DNA from: Gammaproteobacteria bacterium
Lineage (GTDB): Bacteria > Pseudomonadota > Gammaproteobacteria > Tenderiales > Tenderiaceae
Reading direction: 5' to 3'
NCBI GenBank assembly: GCA_024276775.1
Contig: JAJRWO010000141.1
Coordinates: 1 to 5,786, forward strand
DNA length: 5,786 bases
Part shown: positions 1 to 5,786 of the stretch, piece after piece
Numbering within the stretch: position 1 is the stretch's first letter
Layout: each line of letters starts with the position of its first letter
Notes under the pieces: model-generated
What the model was told of the DNA's origin: nothing
Database searches by the model: none
What the model saw: only the letters and a program-made list of their open reading frames with translations
Translations under genes and position numbers: made by a program

Positions 1-369
1 CAAAACCAAATAAGTGTTACCGCCAAGGCCACCTACATTGATGCCCAAAGCGCCCCTGAAGCCAATCGTTTTGTATTCGCCTACACAATCACCGTTCAAA
101 ACATTGGTTGCCAAGCGGCTAAACTCACTCACAGGCACTGGCACATCACCGATGCCAATGGTAAAGAAGAAAAAGTCCACGGCAAAGGCGTCATCGGCAA
201 ACAACCCTACCTCAAACCTGGTGAGAGCTTTGAATACAGCAGCGGCACCATACTCGAAACACCGGTAGGTGCCATGCAGGGTTATTACGACATGACCAGC
301 GATGATGGCAGCCAGTTCAAGGCCAATATTGCCCCCTTCTCTCTATTCGTGCCAGGCAGCCTGCACTAA
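1..369 (+). CDS. apaG: ApaG protein, 3' part (5' end outside window)
   Basis: Reading frame 1 is open from the first base to a TAA at 367-369 and gives 122 residues. The family is about 125 residues, so only a few N-terminal residues are missing. The product aligns by eye with E. coli ApaG along its whole length: a Tyr-Ile-(Asp/Glu)-Ala-Gln-Ser segment at fragment residues 12-17, FVFAYTITVQN at 24-34, the conserved G-x-G-x-x-G motif (GKGVIG) at 61-66, then SSGTILETPVGAMQGYYDM, and a C-terminal FVPGSLH. ApaG is a small single-domain beta-sandwich protein of the fibronectin-III-like type. Mutants in enteric bacteria are linked to Co2+/Mg2+ phenotypes, but the biochemical role is unsettled. In E. 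coli it lies between rsmA and apaH; here the downstream neighbour is hrpA in convergent orientation, and the upstream context is not visible. The stop codon abuts a 33-bp repeat that recurs inverted at 4443-4475. Confidence 0.95.
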   Translation, partial: QNQISVTAKATYIDAQSAPEANRFVFAYTITVQNIGCQAAKLTHRHWHITDANGKEEKVHGKGVIGKQPYLKPGESFEYSSGTILETPVGAMQGYYDMTSDDGSQFKANIAPFSLFVPGSLH

Positions 370-401
370 GGAATGGGAATCATACAGCATTGACAACTCG
401 C
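369..401 (-). repeat. 33-bp repeat, inverted partial copy of the element at 4443-4475
   Basis: The reverse complement of 369-401 matches 4443-4475 at 30 of 33 positions, and all three differences are transitions. It begins at the last base of the apaG stop codon and lies in the 58-bp gap between the convergent apaG and hrpA frames. On the minus strand it contains an ATG followed by four codons and a TAG, the counterpart of the sequence that starts the M28-like gene at the other copy. Beyond position 401 the similarity to the second copy stops, so this is only one end of the longer structure at 4320-4475. Confidence 0.8.
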
Positions 402-427
402 ACCTCTTGAAAAGAGAATAACAAAAA

Positions 428-1450
428 CTAACGCACTCGTTGCAACTGCTGCCTCAAGCGTTTGGCCGACACAGGAATTTTAGTCCCCAGGGTTTGTGCA
501 AATAAAGAGACACGCAGTTCTTCAATCATCCAGCGATATCTACCCAGCTCTGGATCAACGGCACCTTGTTGCTGATGTTTTTCAAGACGATCAACATAGG
601 CCTGCCACAGTGGTTTAATTTCCAGAACCGCCGCACGATCCCGGTCTATGCCACCACTTAATCGCTCCAATCGCAGATTGATGGCTTTGAAATAACGCGG
701 ATACTCACGCAACCACTCTAACGGCGTTTGTTTGATAAAGCCGGGATAGATCAGCGTTGATAACTGAAATTTAATATCCGCCACTGCATGCAACCAGGCA
801 GTTGATATATTGCCTTTTAATTTTTTATTTAATTGATGATGTTCCGCCAGTGCTTTGCCAACCATGCCACTTAATTCATTGGCAACATCAAGCATTATTT
901 TTTTGCCCTTTTCTAGACACATTTCAAACTGTGATTGTGTTCTGGGAAAGTCAGTCTCATTCAAAAATGCCTGATCAATGACCGCATCAATCAACTCAGA
1001 CGTTAATTGCTCACATTTTCCTGTCGGCGCGTAGTAAAGGCACATCTGCTCAATGCCCGGCATATTTTTTCTTAAATATTTAATTTTTTCCGGTACAGAA
1101 AATATAATCAAGCGGCGTTGCGCTAAACGTGTTTCGTACTCAGCCTGTTCCGGTGTATCACAAAGTTTGATGGCAACACTTTTTTTGCCATCAATCATGG
1201 CGGGATAACCACGCATCTGCACCCCATTGCGTTTAAAATCTACCTGTTTTGGTAACTCAGAAATATTCCATTGGCGGATATTTTCACGCTCACCATCCCA
1301 GGCGGGCACGGCAGAAAAACTTTTCTGTGCTTTATCTTTTAAATTTTTCTGCAACTGCAACAGATCATGCCCCATAGCAACGACTTTGTTTCTTTCATCC
1401 ACTATCTTGAAGTTCATTAACATATGCGGCGTTAGCTTATTAGGTCCCAA
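428..1450 (-). CDS. hrpA: ATP-dependent RNA helicase HrpA, C-terminal part of DUF3418 (frameshifted 3' piece)
   Basis: This frame encodes the last ~337 residues of HrpA and carries no helicase motif. It matches the C-terminal half of the DUF3418 region of E. coli HrpA: LMNFKIVDERNK near its start, then VAIKLCDTPEQ, LNKKLKGN, and the very conserved RWMIEELRVSLFAQTLGT close to the end. The stop is TAG at 430-428. The listed start is a TTG at 1450-1448 with no obvious ribosome binding site, and it overlaps the end of the upstream hrpA frame by 19 bases. Homology begins only at about residue 4. This is therefore best read as the displaced 3' part of one hrpA gene, not an independent gene. Adding one base near 1441 would fuse it to the upstream frame as Asp-Leu-Asn-Lys-Leu-Thr-Pro-His. 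Whether any of it is translated cannot be told from sequence. Confidence 0.9.
   Translation of the reverse strand: MGPNKLTPHMLMNFKIVDERNKVVAMGHDLLQLQKNLKDKAQKSFSAVPAWDGERENIRQWNISELPKQVDFKRNGVQMRGYPAMIDGKKSVAIKLCDTPEQAEYETRLAQRRLIIFSVPEKIKYLRKNMPGIEQMCLYYAPTGKCEQLTSELIDAVIDQAFLNETDFPRTQSQFEMCLEKGKKIMLDVANELSGMVGKALAEHHQLNKKLKGNISTAWLHAVADIKFQLSTLIYPGFIKQTPLEWLREYPRYFKAINLRLERLSGGIDRDRAAVLEIKPLWQAYVDRLEKHQQQGAVDPELGRYRWMIEELRVSLFAQTLGTKIPVSAKRLRQQLQRVR
1432..1450 (-). other. hrpA: Frameshift junction inside hrpA (apparent 1-base deletion)
   Basis: On the minus strand the upstream frame reads Met-Asp-Trp-Asp-Leu-Ile-Ser and stops at TAA (1434-1432). The downstream frame reads Pro-Asn-Lys-Leu-Thr-Pro-His over the same bases. 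E. coli HrpA runs uninterrupted here (a Trp, then a Pro-x-His-Leu step into FRVVD). Restoring a single base, most simply a third A at 1441-1440 in CTAATAAG, gives Trp-Asp-Leu-Asn-Lys-Leu-Thr-Pro-His-Met. There is no X-XXY-YYZ slippery heptamer, so a programmed -1 shift is unlikely. The cause is either a real mutation or a base-calling/assembly error in a short A run. Confidence 0.85.
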
Positions 1451-4275
1451 TCCATATTTGTAATTTTAACGCCTGTCATGCGCAATAATTGTTTTTGTAA
1501 ACTCTCTAACAAAGCGCTATCCGTGACGGCTAAAGCCTCCAGACATGCATCGGCAAAATTCGGTACGGGTACAAAATTTCGCCTTATTGATTTAGGTAAG
1601 GACTTTAACAACTGACAAATTTTTTCATGCAATAGCCCCGGCACCAGCCATTCAAACCGTTGCGGTCGCAACAGGTTTAATGCTGGCAAAGGCACTGTCA
1701 ATGTTACACCATCTTCAGCATGACTGGGTTCAAAGTGATAATCGAGCTTGAGTGTCATACCTTCTATATCCAAGCTATTTGGAAACTGCACCTCGGTCAC
1801 CGCAACAGCCTGGTGCAACATCAAATCTTCTTTTTTTAAATATAAAAATTTGGGTTGTTTCTGCTCTGTTTGCTTATACCACTGTTCGAAACGGCGACCA
1901 TCAAAAATATCATCGGGAACACGCTTGTCATAAAAGTCAAACAACACCTGATCGTCCACCAACACATCTCGGCGGCGTAATTTCGCCTCTAACGCCTCAA
2001 TGTCAGCAATCATTTTTCTATTATGTTCAAAAAAACCGGCACGAGTATTGAACTCACCCTCCACCAGTGCACCGCGAATAAACAACTCACGTGCATCGAC
2101 TGGGTTAATGCGTCCATAATGAATCTTACGCCGGGGATTGACAAGCAGTCCGTACAAAGTCAGGCGTTCATAAACCATTACCGCTGCCGGCTTTTTTTCC
2201 CAGTGCGGTTCAAAGTAGCTGCGTTTGCAGAGATCAGCCGCAACGGTTTCAATCCACTCCGGTTCGATTTTGGCCACGGTACGAGCGTACATACGCCCCG
2301 TCTCTATCAGTTCAGCGGCCATGATCCACTTAGGTGCCTTTTTAAACAACACCGAGCCAGGAAAAATATTTAGTTTGATGCCTCGCGCACCGGTAAATTC
2401 TTTTTTGTCATTTTTGTTGGCGACGTTGCCCAACAAACCTGCCAACAAGGCACGATGCAGCGCATCAAAACCAACACTCTGCTGATTCAACGTCCAACCC
2501 AATTCACGCACCACTGATTTCAATTGCACATGAACGTCATGCCATTCACGCATTCTCATGTAGGAAATAAAATTATCGCGACACCACTTACGCAACTTAT
2601 TGTTGGTCAGATGTTTAGACTGTTCGTGATAGATTCGCCACAAATTGATATACGCAATAAAGTCTGATTTGTCATCCACAAAGGCCTTGTGTTTTTCATC
2701 CGCCTTTTGCTGCTTGTCATGTGGCCGCTCGCGTGGTTCCTGCACACTCAGTGCACTGGCGATAATCAACATTTCGCTAAGACTGTTTTCATCCTTACCT
2801 GCTAGCACCATTCGTGCCACACGTGGATCCAGCGGCAGTTTAGCCAATTGCCGGCCCGAGCCGGTCAATTGTTTGCGTGCATCAACAGCGCCCAACTCTT
2901 CCAACAGTTTATAACCATCAGTAACAAGCCGGTTTTCCGGTGCTTCAACAAAGGGGAAGTTTTCGATATCCCCCAGCTGCAAGGATTTCATCTGCAAAAT
3001 AACCGAAGCGAGGTTACTGCGTTTAATCTCCGGATCGGTAAATTCCGGCCTGGCCAAAAACTCATCTTCCGAATAGAGCCGAATACAAATCCCCGCCCCC
3101 ACACGACCACAGCGGCCCGCACGTTGATTGGCCGAAGCCTGAGAAATTTTTTCAATGGGCAAACGCTGCACCTTGGTACGGTGACTATAGCGACTCAGCC
3201 GCACCAGGCCAGGATCGATGACATAACGAATCCCGGGCACGGTCAGTGAGGTCTCGGCAACATTGGTGGACAGGACAATCCGCCGGCCTTTGTGTGACTG
3301 AAAAATTTTATTTTGATCACTGGCACTCAAACGCGCATACAACGGCAAAATCTCTGTATGGGATGGATGGTGTTTGCGCAGGGTTTCAGTCGTTTCACGA
3401 ATTTCGCGTTCACCCGGTAGAAAAATCAACACATCACCCTGCCCTTCTCGCGCCAGCTCATCCACCGCGTCACAGATGGCCTGCTGAATATCTCTATCCT
3501 GATCGTCGTCATCTTCTGCCTGCAATGGCCGATAACGCATTTCAACCGGAAAAGTTCGACCCGATACGGTAATAATCGGCGCGTTAGAAAAGTGCTGTGA
3601 AAAGCGTTCGGTATCAATGGTAGCCGAGGTGATGATAAGCTTCAGATCTGGCCGTTTGGGTAATAGCTGGTGCAAATAACCCAATAGAAAATCAATATTC
3701 AGGCTACGTTCGTGGGCCTCATCAATAATCAGGGTATCGTATTGATTCAAAAACCGATCCGTCTGACTCTCGGCCAGCAAAATGCCATCGGTCATCAGCT
3801 TGATATAACTCTCAGGCCGAGTGTGGTCTGAAAAACGCACCTTGTAGCCCACGGCATGGCCCAGCTCACTCTGTAGTTCTGACGCTATCCGCGCCGCCAC
3901 ACTGCGGGCAGCAATTCGGCGTGGCTGGGTATGACCGATCAAACCCGTTACACCACGGCCAGCATCGAGGCAAATTTTAGGCAGTTGGGTGGTTTTACCC
4001 GAACCTGTTTCACCGGCAACAATCACCACCTGATGTTCCTGAATCGCGGCTAGAATTTCAGCACGTCGCTCACTCACCGGCAGTTCTTCTGGATACGTTG
4101 GTATCGGCAGATTGGCCTGACGTTGCTGCCGTTTTTGTTGTGAGACCTCGATCTCCGCTGCAATCATAGACAAGGGTTTCCCCTTAAGACGCCGTAAACG
4201 CATTCGCAATCGGTGTCTGTCGGCAAGCATACATTGATCGATTGCGGCAAATAATGGTTTTGGGTTAGTGTTCAC
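1432..4275 (-). CDS. hrpA: ATP-dependent RNA helicase HrpA, DEAH-box helicase core and first half of DUF3418 (frameshifted 5' piece)
   Basis: This 947-residue product is the 5' part of HrpA, a DEAH/RHA-family ATP-dependent RNA helicase of the cytoplasm. In E. coli HrpA is linked to fimbrial mRNA processing and to relief of stalled ribosomes. Visible motifs: Walker A GETGSGKT at 88-95, DEAH at 185-188, SAT at 217-219, TNVAETSLT at 337-345 and QRAGRCGR (motif VI) at 384-391. After these come the HA2 and OB-like regions (about 430-690) and the start of DUF3418, including RRRDVLVDD and the conserved SLPKSIRRNFVPVPN. All ATPase motifs look intact. The start is a GTG at 4275-4273; the following residues (LFAAIDQCMLADRHRLRMRLRRL) parallel the E. 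coli N-terminus, which supports this start. A weak AGAG lies 8 bases upstream. The frame ends prematurely at 1434-1432 through the frameshift. If the shift is real, the cell makes a helicase lacking about 340 C-terminal residues. Confidence 0.96.
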   Translation of the reverse strand: MNTNPKPLFAAIDQCMLADRHRLRMRLRRLKGKPLSMIAAEIEVSQQKRQQRQANLPIPTYPEELPVSERRAEILAAIQEHQVVIVAGETGSGKTTQLPKICLDAGRGVTGLIGHTQPRRIAARSVAARIASELQSELGHAVGYKVRFSDHTRPESYIKLMTDGILLAESQTDRFLNQYDTLIIDEAHERSLNIDFLLGYLHQLLPKRPDLKLIITSATIDTERFSQHFSNAPIITVSGRTFPVEMRYRPLQAEDDDDQDRDIQQAICDAVDELAREGQGDVLIFLPGEREIRETTETLRKHHPSHTEILPLYARLSASDQNKIFQSHKGRRIVLSTNVAETSLTVPGIRYVIDPGLVRLSRYSHRTKVQRLPIEKISQASANQRAGRCGRVGAGICIRLYSEDEFLARPEFTDPEIKRSNLASVILQMKSLQLGDIENFPFVEAPENRLVTDGYKLLEELGAVDARKQLTGSGRQLAKLPLDPRVARMVLAGKDENSLSEMLIIASALSVQEPRERPHDKQQKADEKHKAFVDDKSDFIAYINLWRIYHEQSKHLTNNKLRKWCRDNFISYMRMREWHDVHVQLKSVVRELGWTLNQQSVGFDALHRALLAGLLGNVANKNDKKEFTGARGIKLNIFPGSVLFKKAPKWIMAAELIETGRMYARTVAKIEPEWIETVAADLCKRSYFEPHWEKKPAAVMVYERLTLYGLLVNPRRKIHYGRINPVDARELFIRGALVEGEFNTRAGFFEHNRKMIADIEALEAKLRRRDVLVDDQVLFDFYDKRVPDDIFDGRRFEQWYKQTEQKQPKFLYLKKEDLMLHQAVAVTEVQFPNSLDIEGMTLKLDYHFEPSHAEDGVTLTVPLPALNLLRPQRFEWLVPGLLHEKICQLLKSLPKSIRRNFVPVPNFADACLEALAVTDSALLESLQKQLLRMTGVKITNMDWDLIS

Positions 4276-4319
4276 AACTTAGACTCTGGAAGGCTATATA
4301 CTTAAAACACAATTGATTA

Positions 4320-4475
4320 GGGAGTAGACATTATATAACGTTTGCAAATGGCGCTCTGATTTGGTTTCTGACTGAGGAAAAACGCAGCCCTAGCAAGGCT
4401 AAAGTAAGTGTTTTCCGATTGACAAGGCACTGAAGCAGAGAAGCGAGTTGTCAATGTTATATGATTTCCATTCCT
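4320..4475. mobile_element. Structured MITE-like intergenic repeat element (putative)
   Basis: This 156-bp stretch is bounded by imperfect terminal inverted repeats: 4320-4339 against the reverse complement of 4456-4475 matches at 15 of 20 positions, including 9 of the inner 10 (ATTATATAAC type). Three further inverted repeats are nested inside: CAAAT/ATTTG at 4345-4349/4359-4363; a long stem at 4376-4385/4408-4416 (GGAAAAACGC with GTGTTTTCC, one bulge and one G-U) capped by AGCC/GGCT at 4386-4389/4397-4400; and a perfect TTGACAA/TTGTCAA pair at 4419-4425/4448-4454. The right end recurs inverted at 369-401, which argues for a dispersed element over a gene-specific leader. No transposase frame is inside. 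A structured 5' leader of the M28-like gene is the alternative. I do not recognise a named family. Confidence 0.45.
4443..4475 (+). repeat. 33-bp repeat, second copy (inverted relative to 369-401)
   Basis: It matches the reverse complement of 369-401 at 30 of 33 positions and forms the right end of the putative element at 4320-4475. It includes the TTGTCAA arm of the inner inverted repeat and the ATG at 4461-4463 taken as the start of the M28-like gene. The two copies flank hrpA in opposite orientation with about 4.0 kb between them. Confidence 0.8.
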
Positions 4476-5363
4476 AAAGCCGCAGGGGACCCATCAGTGA
4501 CTGATTATACCAACAACCTGAAACAACACGTAACAAATCTGACCGACAAAATTGGTGAGCGCCACATACGCAAGCCTCAGGCTCTGCATAAAGCCGCCAG
4601 TTATATCAGTCAACAATGGGCCATGATGGGCTATGAGGTGGAACGGCAACCATTTACGGCCAAAGGCGTAAAATGTGAAAACCTGGAAGTGACCAAAACA
4701 GGTCAAGACAATCCCGGCGACATCATCCTCATCTGCGCTCATTACGATACTGCCAACGAGTGCCCCGGGGCCAATGATAATGCCAGCGGTATTGCCACAA
4801 TGCTAGAAATTGCCCGCCACTTTAGCCACACCAACCCAAGTTGTAGCCTTCGCTTCGTCGCCCTGACCAACGAAAAGCCCCCCCTTTATGGCACCGAAAA
4901 ATCCGGCAGCTGGGTTTATGCTCACCGCGCCAGCCACAACGGCGATAAAATACGCGCCGCCATTATTCTTGAATCACTGGGCTACTACAGTAACTCCAAT
5001 CACAGCCAGCTCTACCCACCGCTGATGGGCATGTCTCACCCCGCTCAAGGTAACTTTCTGGCCATGACCTCAAATATTGCCTCAATGGGCGTCATGCGTA
5101 AATTTACAAAATATTTCAAAAAACACTCGCGCTTTCGCTTTGAAACAATGTTCATGCAAAACTTTCTACCTTGGGTAAAATGGAGCAACAGCAGCCCCTT
5201 CTGGCTCAACGGCTATCCTGCATTTATGATCTCGGACACAGCGTCATACCGATACCCGTTTTATAATTCCAGTCGCGACACCACAGAAAAACTTGATTAT
5301 CAATGCCTGAGCTTTGTGACCGATGGTTTGATACGAGCGCTTGAAGAATATGCTGATGAATAA
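4461..5363 (+). CDS. M28-family (aminopeptidase-like) zinc peptidase homolog with substituted metal-site residues
   Basis: The 300-residue product has the layout of soluble M28 metallopeptidases. These use two metal ions to remove N-terminal residues from peptides. Seen: LKQHVTNLTDKIGERHI (20-36) typical of the family N-terminus, HYD with ligand-position H94 and D96, GANDNASG with D106 (bridging-ligand position), TNEKPP with E138 (general-base position), ESLGYY with E171 (ligand position), and GYPAFMISDTA...YP followed by DTTEKLDY (273-280). Odd points: the residue after E138, usually a second Glu that binds metal, is K139. The His usual before the Asp-Thr pair (YHTPxDT) is N269. The usual Ser-Asp-His before the FW of SPFW reads Ser-Asn-Ser. 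Catalysis may therefore be lost or altered. No signal peptide or membrane segment is seen, so it is probably cytoplasmic. The ATG lies within a repeat and has no Shine-Dalgarno; a GTG at 4497 is a credible alternative start. Tandem TAA stops end it. Confidence 0.85.
   Translation: MISIPKAAGDPSVTDYTNNLKQHVTNLTDKIGERHIRKPQALHKAASYISQQWAMMGYEVERQPFTAKGVKCENLEVTKTGQDNPGDIILICAHYDTANECPGANDNASGIATMLEIARHFSHTNPSCSLRFVALTNEKPPLYGTEKSGSWVYAHRASHNGDKIRAAIILESLGYYSNSNHSQLYPPLMGMSHPAQGNFLAMTSNIASMGVMRKFTKYFKKHSRFRFETMFMQNFLPWVKWSNSSPFWLNGYPAFMISDTASYRYPFYNSSRDTTEKLDYQCLSFVTDGLIRALEEYADE
4484..4489 (+). promoter_or_regulatory. Possible Shine-Dalgarno for an alternative GTG start of the M28-like gene
   Basis: AGGGGA lies 7 bases before an in-frame GTG at 4497-4499, a good spacing. 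The ATG at 4461 has no purine-rich site upstream and lies inside a dispersed repeat. Initiation at 4497 would give a 288-residue protein beginning just ahead of the first family-conserved segment (residue 20 of the longer form). Confidence 0.35.
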
Positions 5364-5510
5364 TAAAAATTAGTAACGACTCACCCCCCTAAAATAAGTT
5401 CAAATAGTTCTTGACAGAATTTTCACAGGCAATGATTTTTATTTAAAAATATACCGCCCAAGCCCCGTGAAAAGCACACTACCAACGTTCGCCCTTGCTT
5501 CGTTTTAAAG
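5364..5510. other. Intergenic stretch without a recognised gene
   Basis: This A/T-rich 147-bp spacer follows the M28-like gene. It holds a perfect TTGACA at 5411-5416, but no convincing -10 hexamer 16-18 bases downstream, and a TTTTT/AAAAA arm pair around 5436-5449. No intrinsic terminator (G/C-rich stem plus T run) is visible after the M28-like stop. Confidence 0.5.
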
Positions 5511-5786
5511 ATGAAAAAAACGTATTCGCGTTGTCACCGCGACAAAAAAACAGTGGGGTATAAAGGGAAAATCACTCAACAGACAGCGGGGCAATTTTTA
5601 TTGCAAAATAATTGGGGACAGGGTCGCATTAAAGCCTATTATCAATATTCTTTCTTGGTCGCCCCGATTTTCTATCTGTCGCGCTATATCAACCAACATA
5701 AGGGCGATTATTATCGCCTGCTGCAAGCCACGCGTGATGCGGATGAGTGGCGTGACTGGCTGCTTTTCATGCTTGAAGGCGTGGAG
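5511..5786 (+). pseudogene. Fic-family protein remnant, 5'-truncated, running off the window
   Basis: The frame starting at ATG 5511 is open to the window end (92 codons) and is open upstream only to 5436. From about residue 48 (base 5652) it reads FLVAPIFYLSRYINQHKGDY, then YRLLQATRDADEWRDWLLFM and LEGVE. This is the conserved segment that follows the Fic core in Fic/DOC proteins, which transfer AMP or related groups to target-protein hydroxyls and often occur in toxin-antitoxin pairs. In the family, the catalytic His-Pro-Phe-x-x-Gly-Asn-Gly-Arg motif lies roughly 20-25 residues upstream of YLSRYI. None is present here in any forward frame. The first ~45 residues (MKKTYSRCHRDKK onward) match nothing I recognise, and the ATG lacks a clear Shine-Dalgarno. 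The most likely reading is a fic gene that lost its 5' two thirds to a rearrangement ending near 5640. The downstream end is unseen. Confidence 0.7.
5591..5627 (+). repeat. Hairpin plus GGGGACAG-containing segment next to the fic break
   Basis: A perfect small hairpin, GCAAT-TTTT-ATTGC (5591-5604), is followed by AATAATTGGGGACAGGGTCGC. TTGGGGACAG-type strings commonly recur in proteobacterial intergenic repeats associated with REP-associated tyrosine transposases. Only one copy is visible here, so the assignment rests on recall of that motif. Its position just before the start of Fic homology fits a repeat at a breakpoint. Confidence 0.3.

Noticed and set aside
14..268. 84-codon plus-strand frame overlapping apaG
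   Set aside because: It is out of frame with the clearly recognised ApaG reading frame, with a low-complexity Pro/Lys/Ser-rich translation.
405..417. CTCTT-GAA-AAGAG hairpin between apaG and hrpA as a bidirectional terminator
   Set aside because: The stem is only 5 bp and A/T-rich, and there is no T run on either strand.
1432..1450. Programmed -1 ribosomal frameshifting in hrpA
   Set aside because: There is no slippery heptamer in the overlap, slipping CTA to CCT would break pairing, and HrpA homologs are encoded in one frame.
1227..3572. Several plus-strand open frames (for example 1752-2051, 2023-2373, 2848-3249, 3246-3572)
   Set aside because: They lie antisense to the strongly conserved hrpA frames, resemble no known protein and are explained as shadow frames.
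4330..4335. Perfect TATAAT on the minus strand upstream of hrpA as a promoter -10
   Set aside because: No acceptable -35 hexamer lies 16-18 bases upstream and there is no extended -10 TG. It also coincides with the terminal repeat of the putative element, so the match may be incidental.
4419..4424. TTGACA upstream of the M28-like gene as a promoter -35
   Set aside because: The sequence at the proper -10 position is AGCGAG. The hexamer is better explained as an arm of the TTGACAA/TTGTCAA inverted repeat.
4494..4742. Minus-strand 82-codon frame inside the M28-like gene
   Set aside because: It is antisense to the conserved N-terminal half of the M28-like protein and shows no recognisable product.
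5411..5416. Perfect TTGACA downstream of the M28-like gene as a promoter -35
   Set aside because: No -10-like hexamer is found at 16-18 bp spacing.
5526..5542. TCGCG/CGCGA hairpin with a T run on the minus strand as a terminator
   Set aside because: No minus-strand gene is visible upstream of it, the T run starts 5 bases after a 5-bp stem, and it lies inside a plus-strand open frame.

Overview
The window reads as chromosomal DNA from a gammaproteobacterium. The evidence is a full-length-class HrpA helicase, with a C-terminal DUF3418 region that aligns by eye with the E. coli protein from end to end, and an ApaG of the E. coli type. Base composition is moderate (A/T-rich spacers, G/C-balanced genes), and I cannot name a genus.

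Layout: (1) 1-369 (+) is the 3' end of apaG, cut by the window edge. (2) 370-427 is a short convergent spacer holding one copy of a 33-bp repeat. (3) 428-4275 (-) is hrpA, split into two overlapping reading frames (1432-4275 and 428-1450) by an apparent one-base loss near 1441. The joined product would be about 1282 residues, against about 1300 in E. coli. (4) 4276-4460 is the divergent spacer between hrpA and the next gene. It is dense in inverted repeats and looks like a small MITE-like element (about 4320-4475), whose right end is repeated in inverted orientation just after apaG. (5) 4461-5363 (+) encodes a 300-residue M28-type (aminopeptidase-like) protein in which several metal-site positions of the fold appear substituted. 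(6) 5364-5510 has no recognisable gene. (7) 5511-5786 (+) is an open frame running off the window. Its last ~45 codons clearly match the C-terminal part of Fic-family proteins, but the catalytic Fic motif that should lie upstream is absent, so it looks like a 5'-truncated fic remnant.

No pathway links these genes. ApaG and HrpA are housekeeping or stress-related proteins, and the M28-like and Fic pieces look like accessory genes. The coherent theme is local decay and rearrangement: a frameshifted hrpA, a structured repeat with an inverted partial copy on the far side of hrpA, an M28 protein with an eroded metal site whose annotated start lies inside that repeat, and a decapitated fic. I see no complete new system. 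The items most worth checking are the M28-like protein's active site, the structured repeat and the hrpA frameshift.
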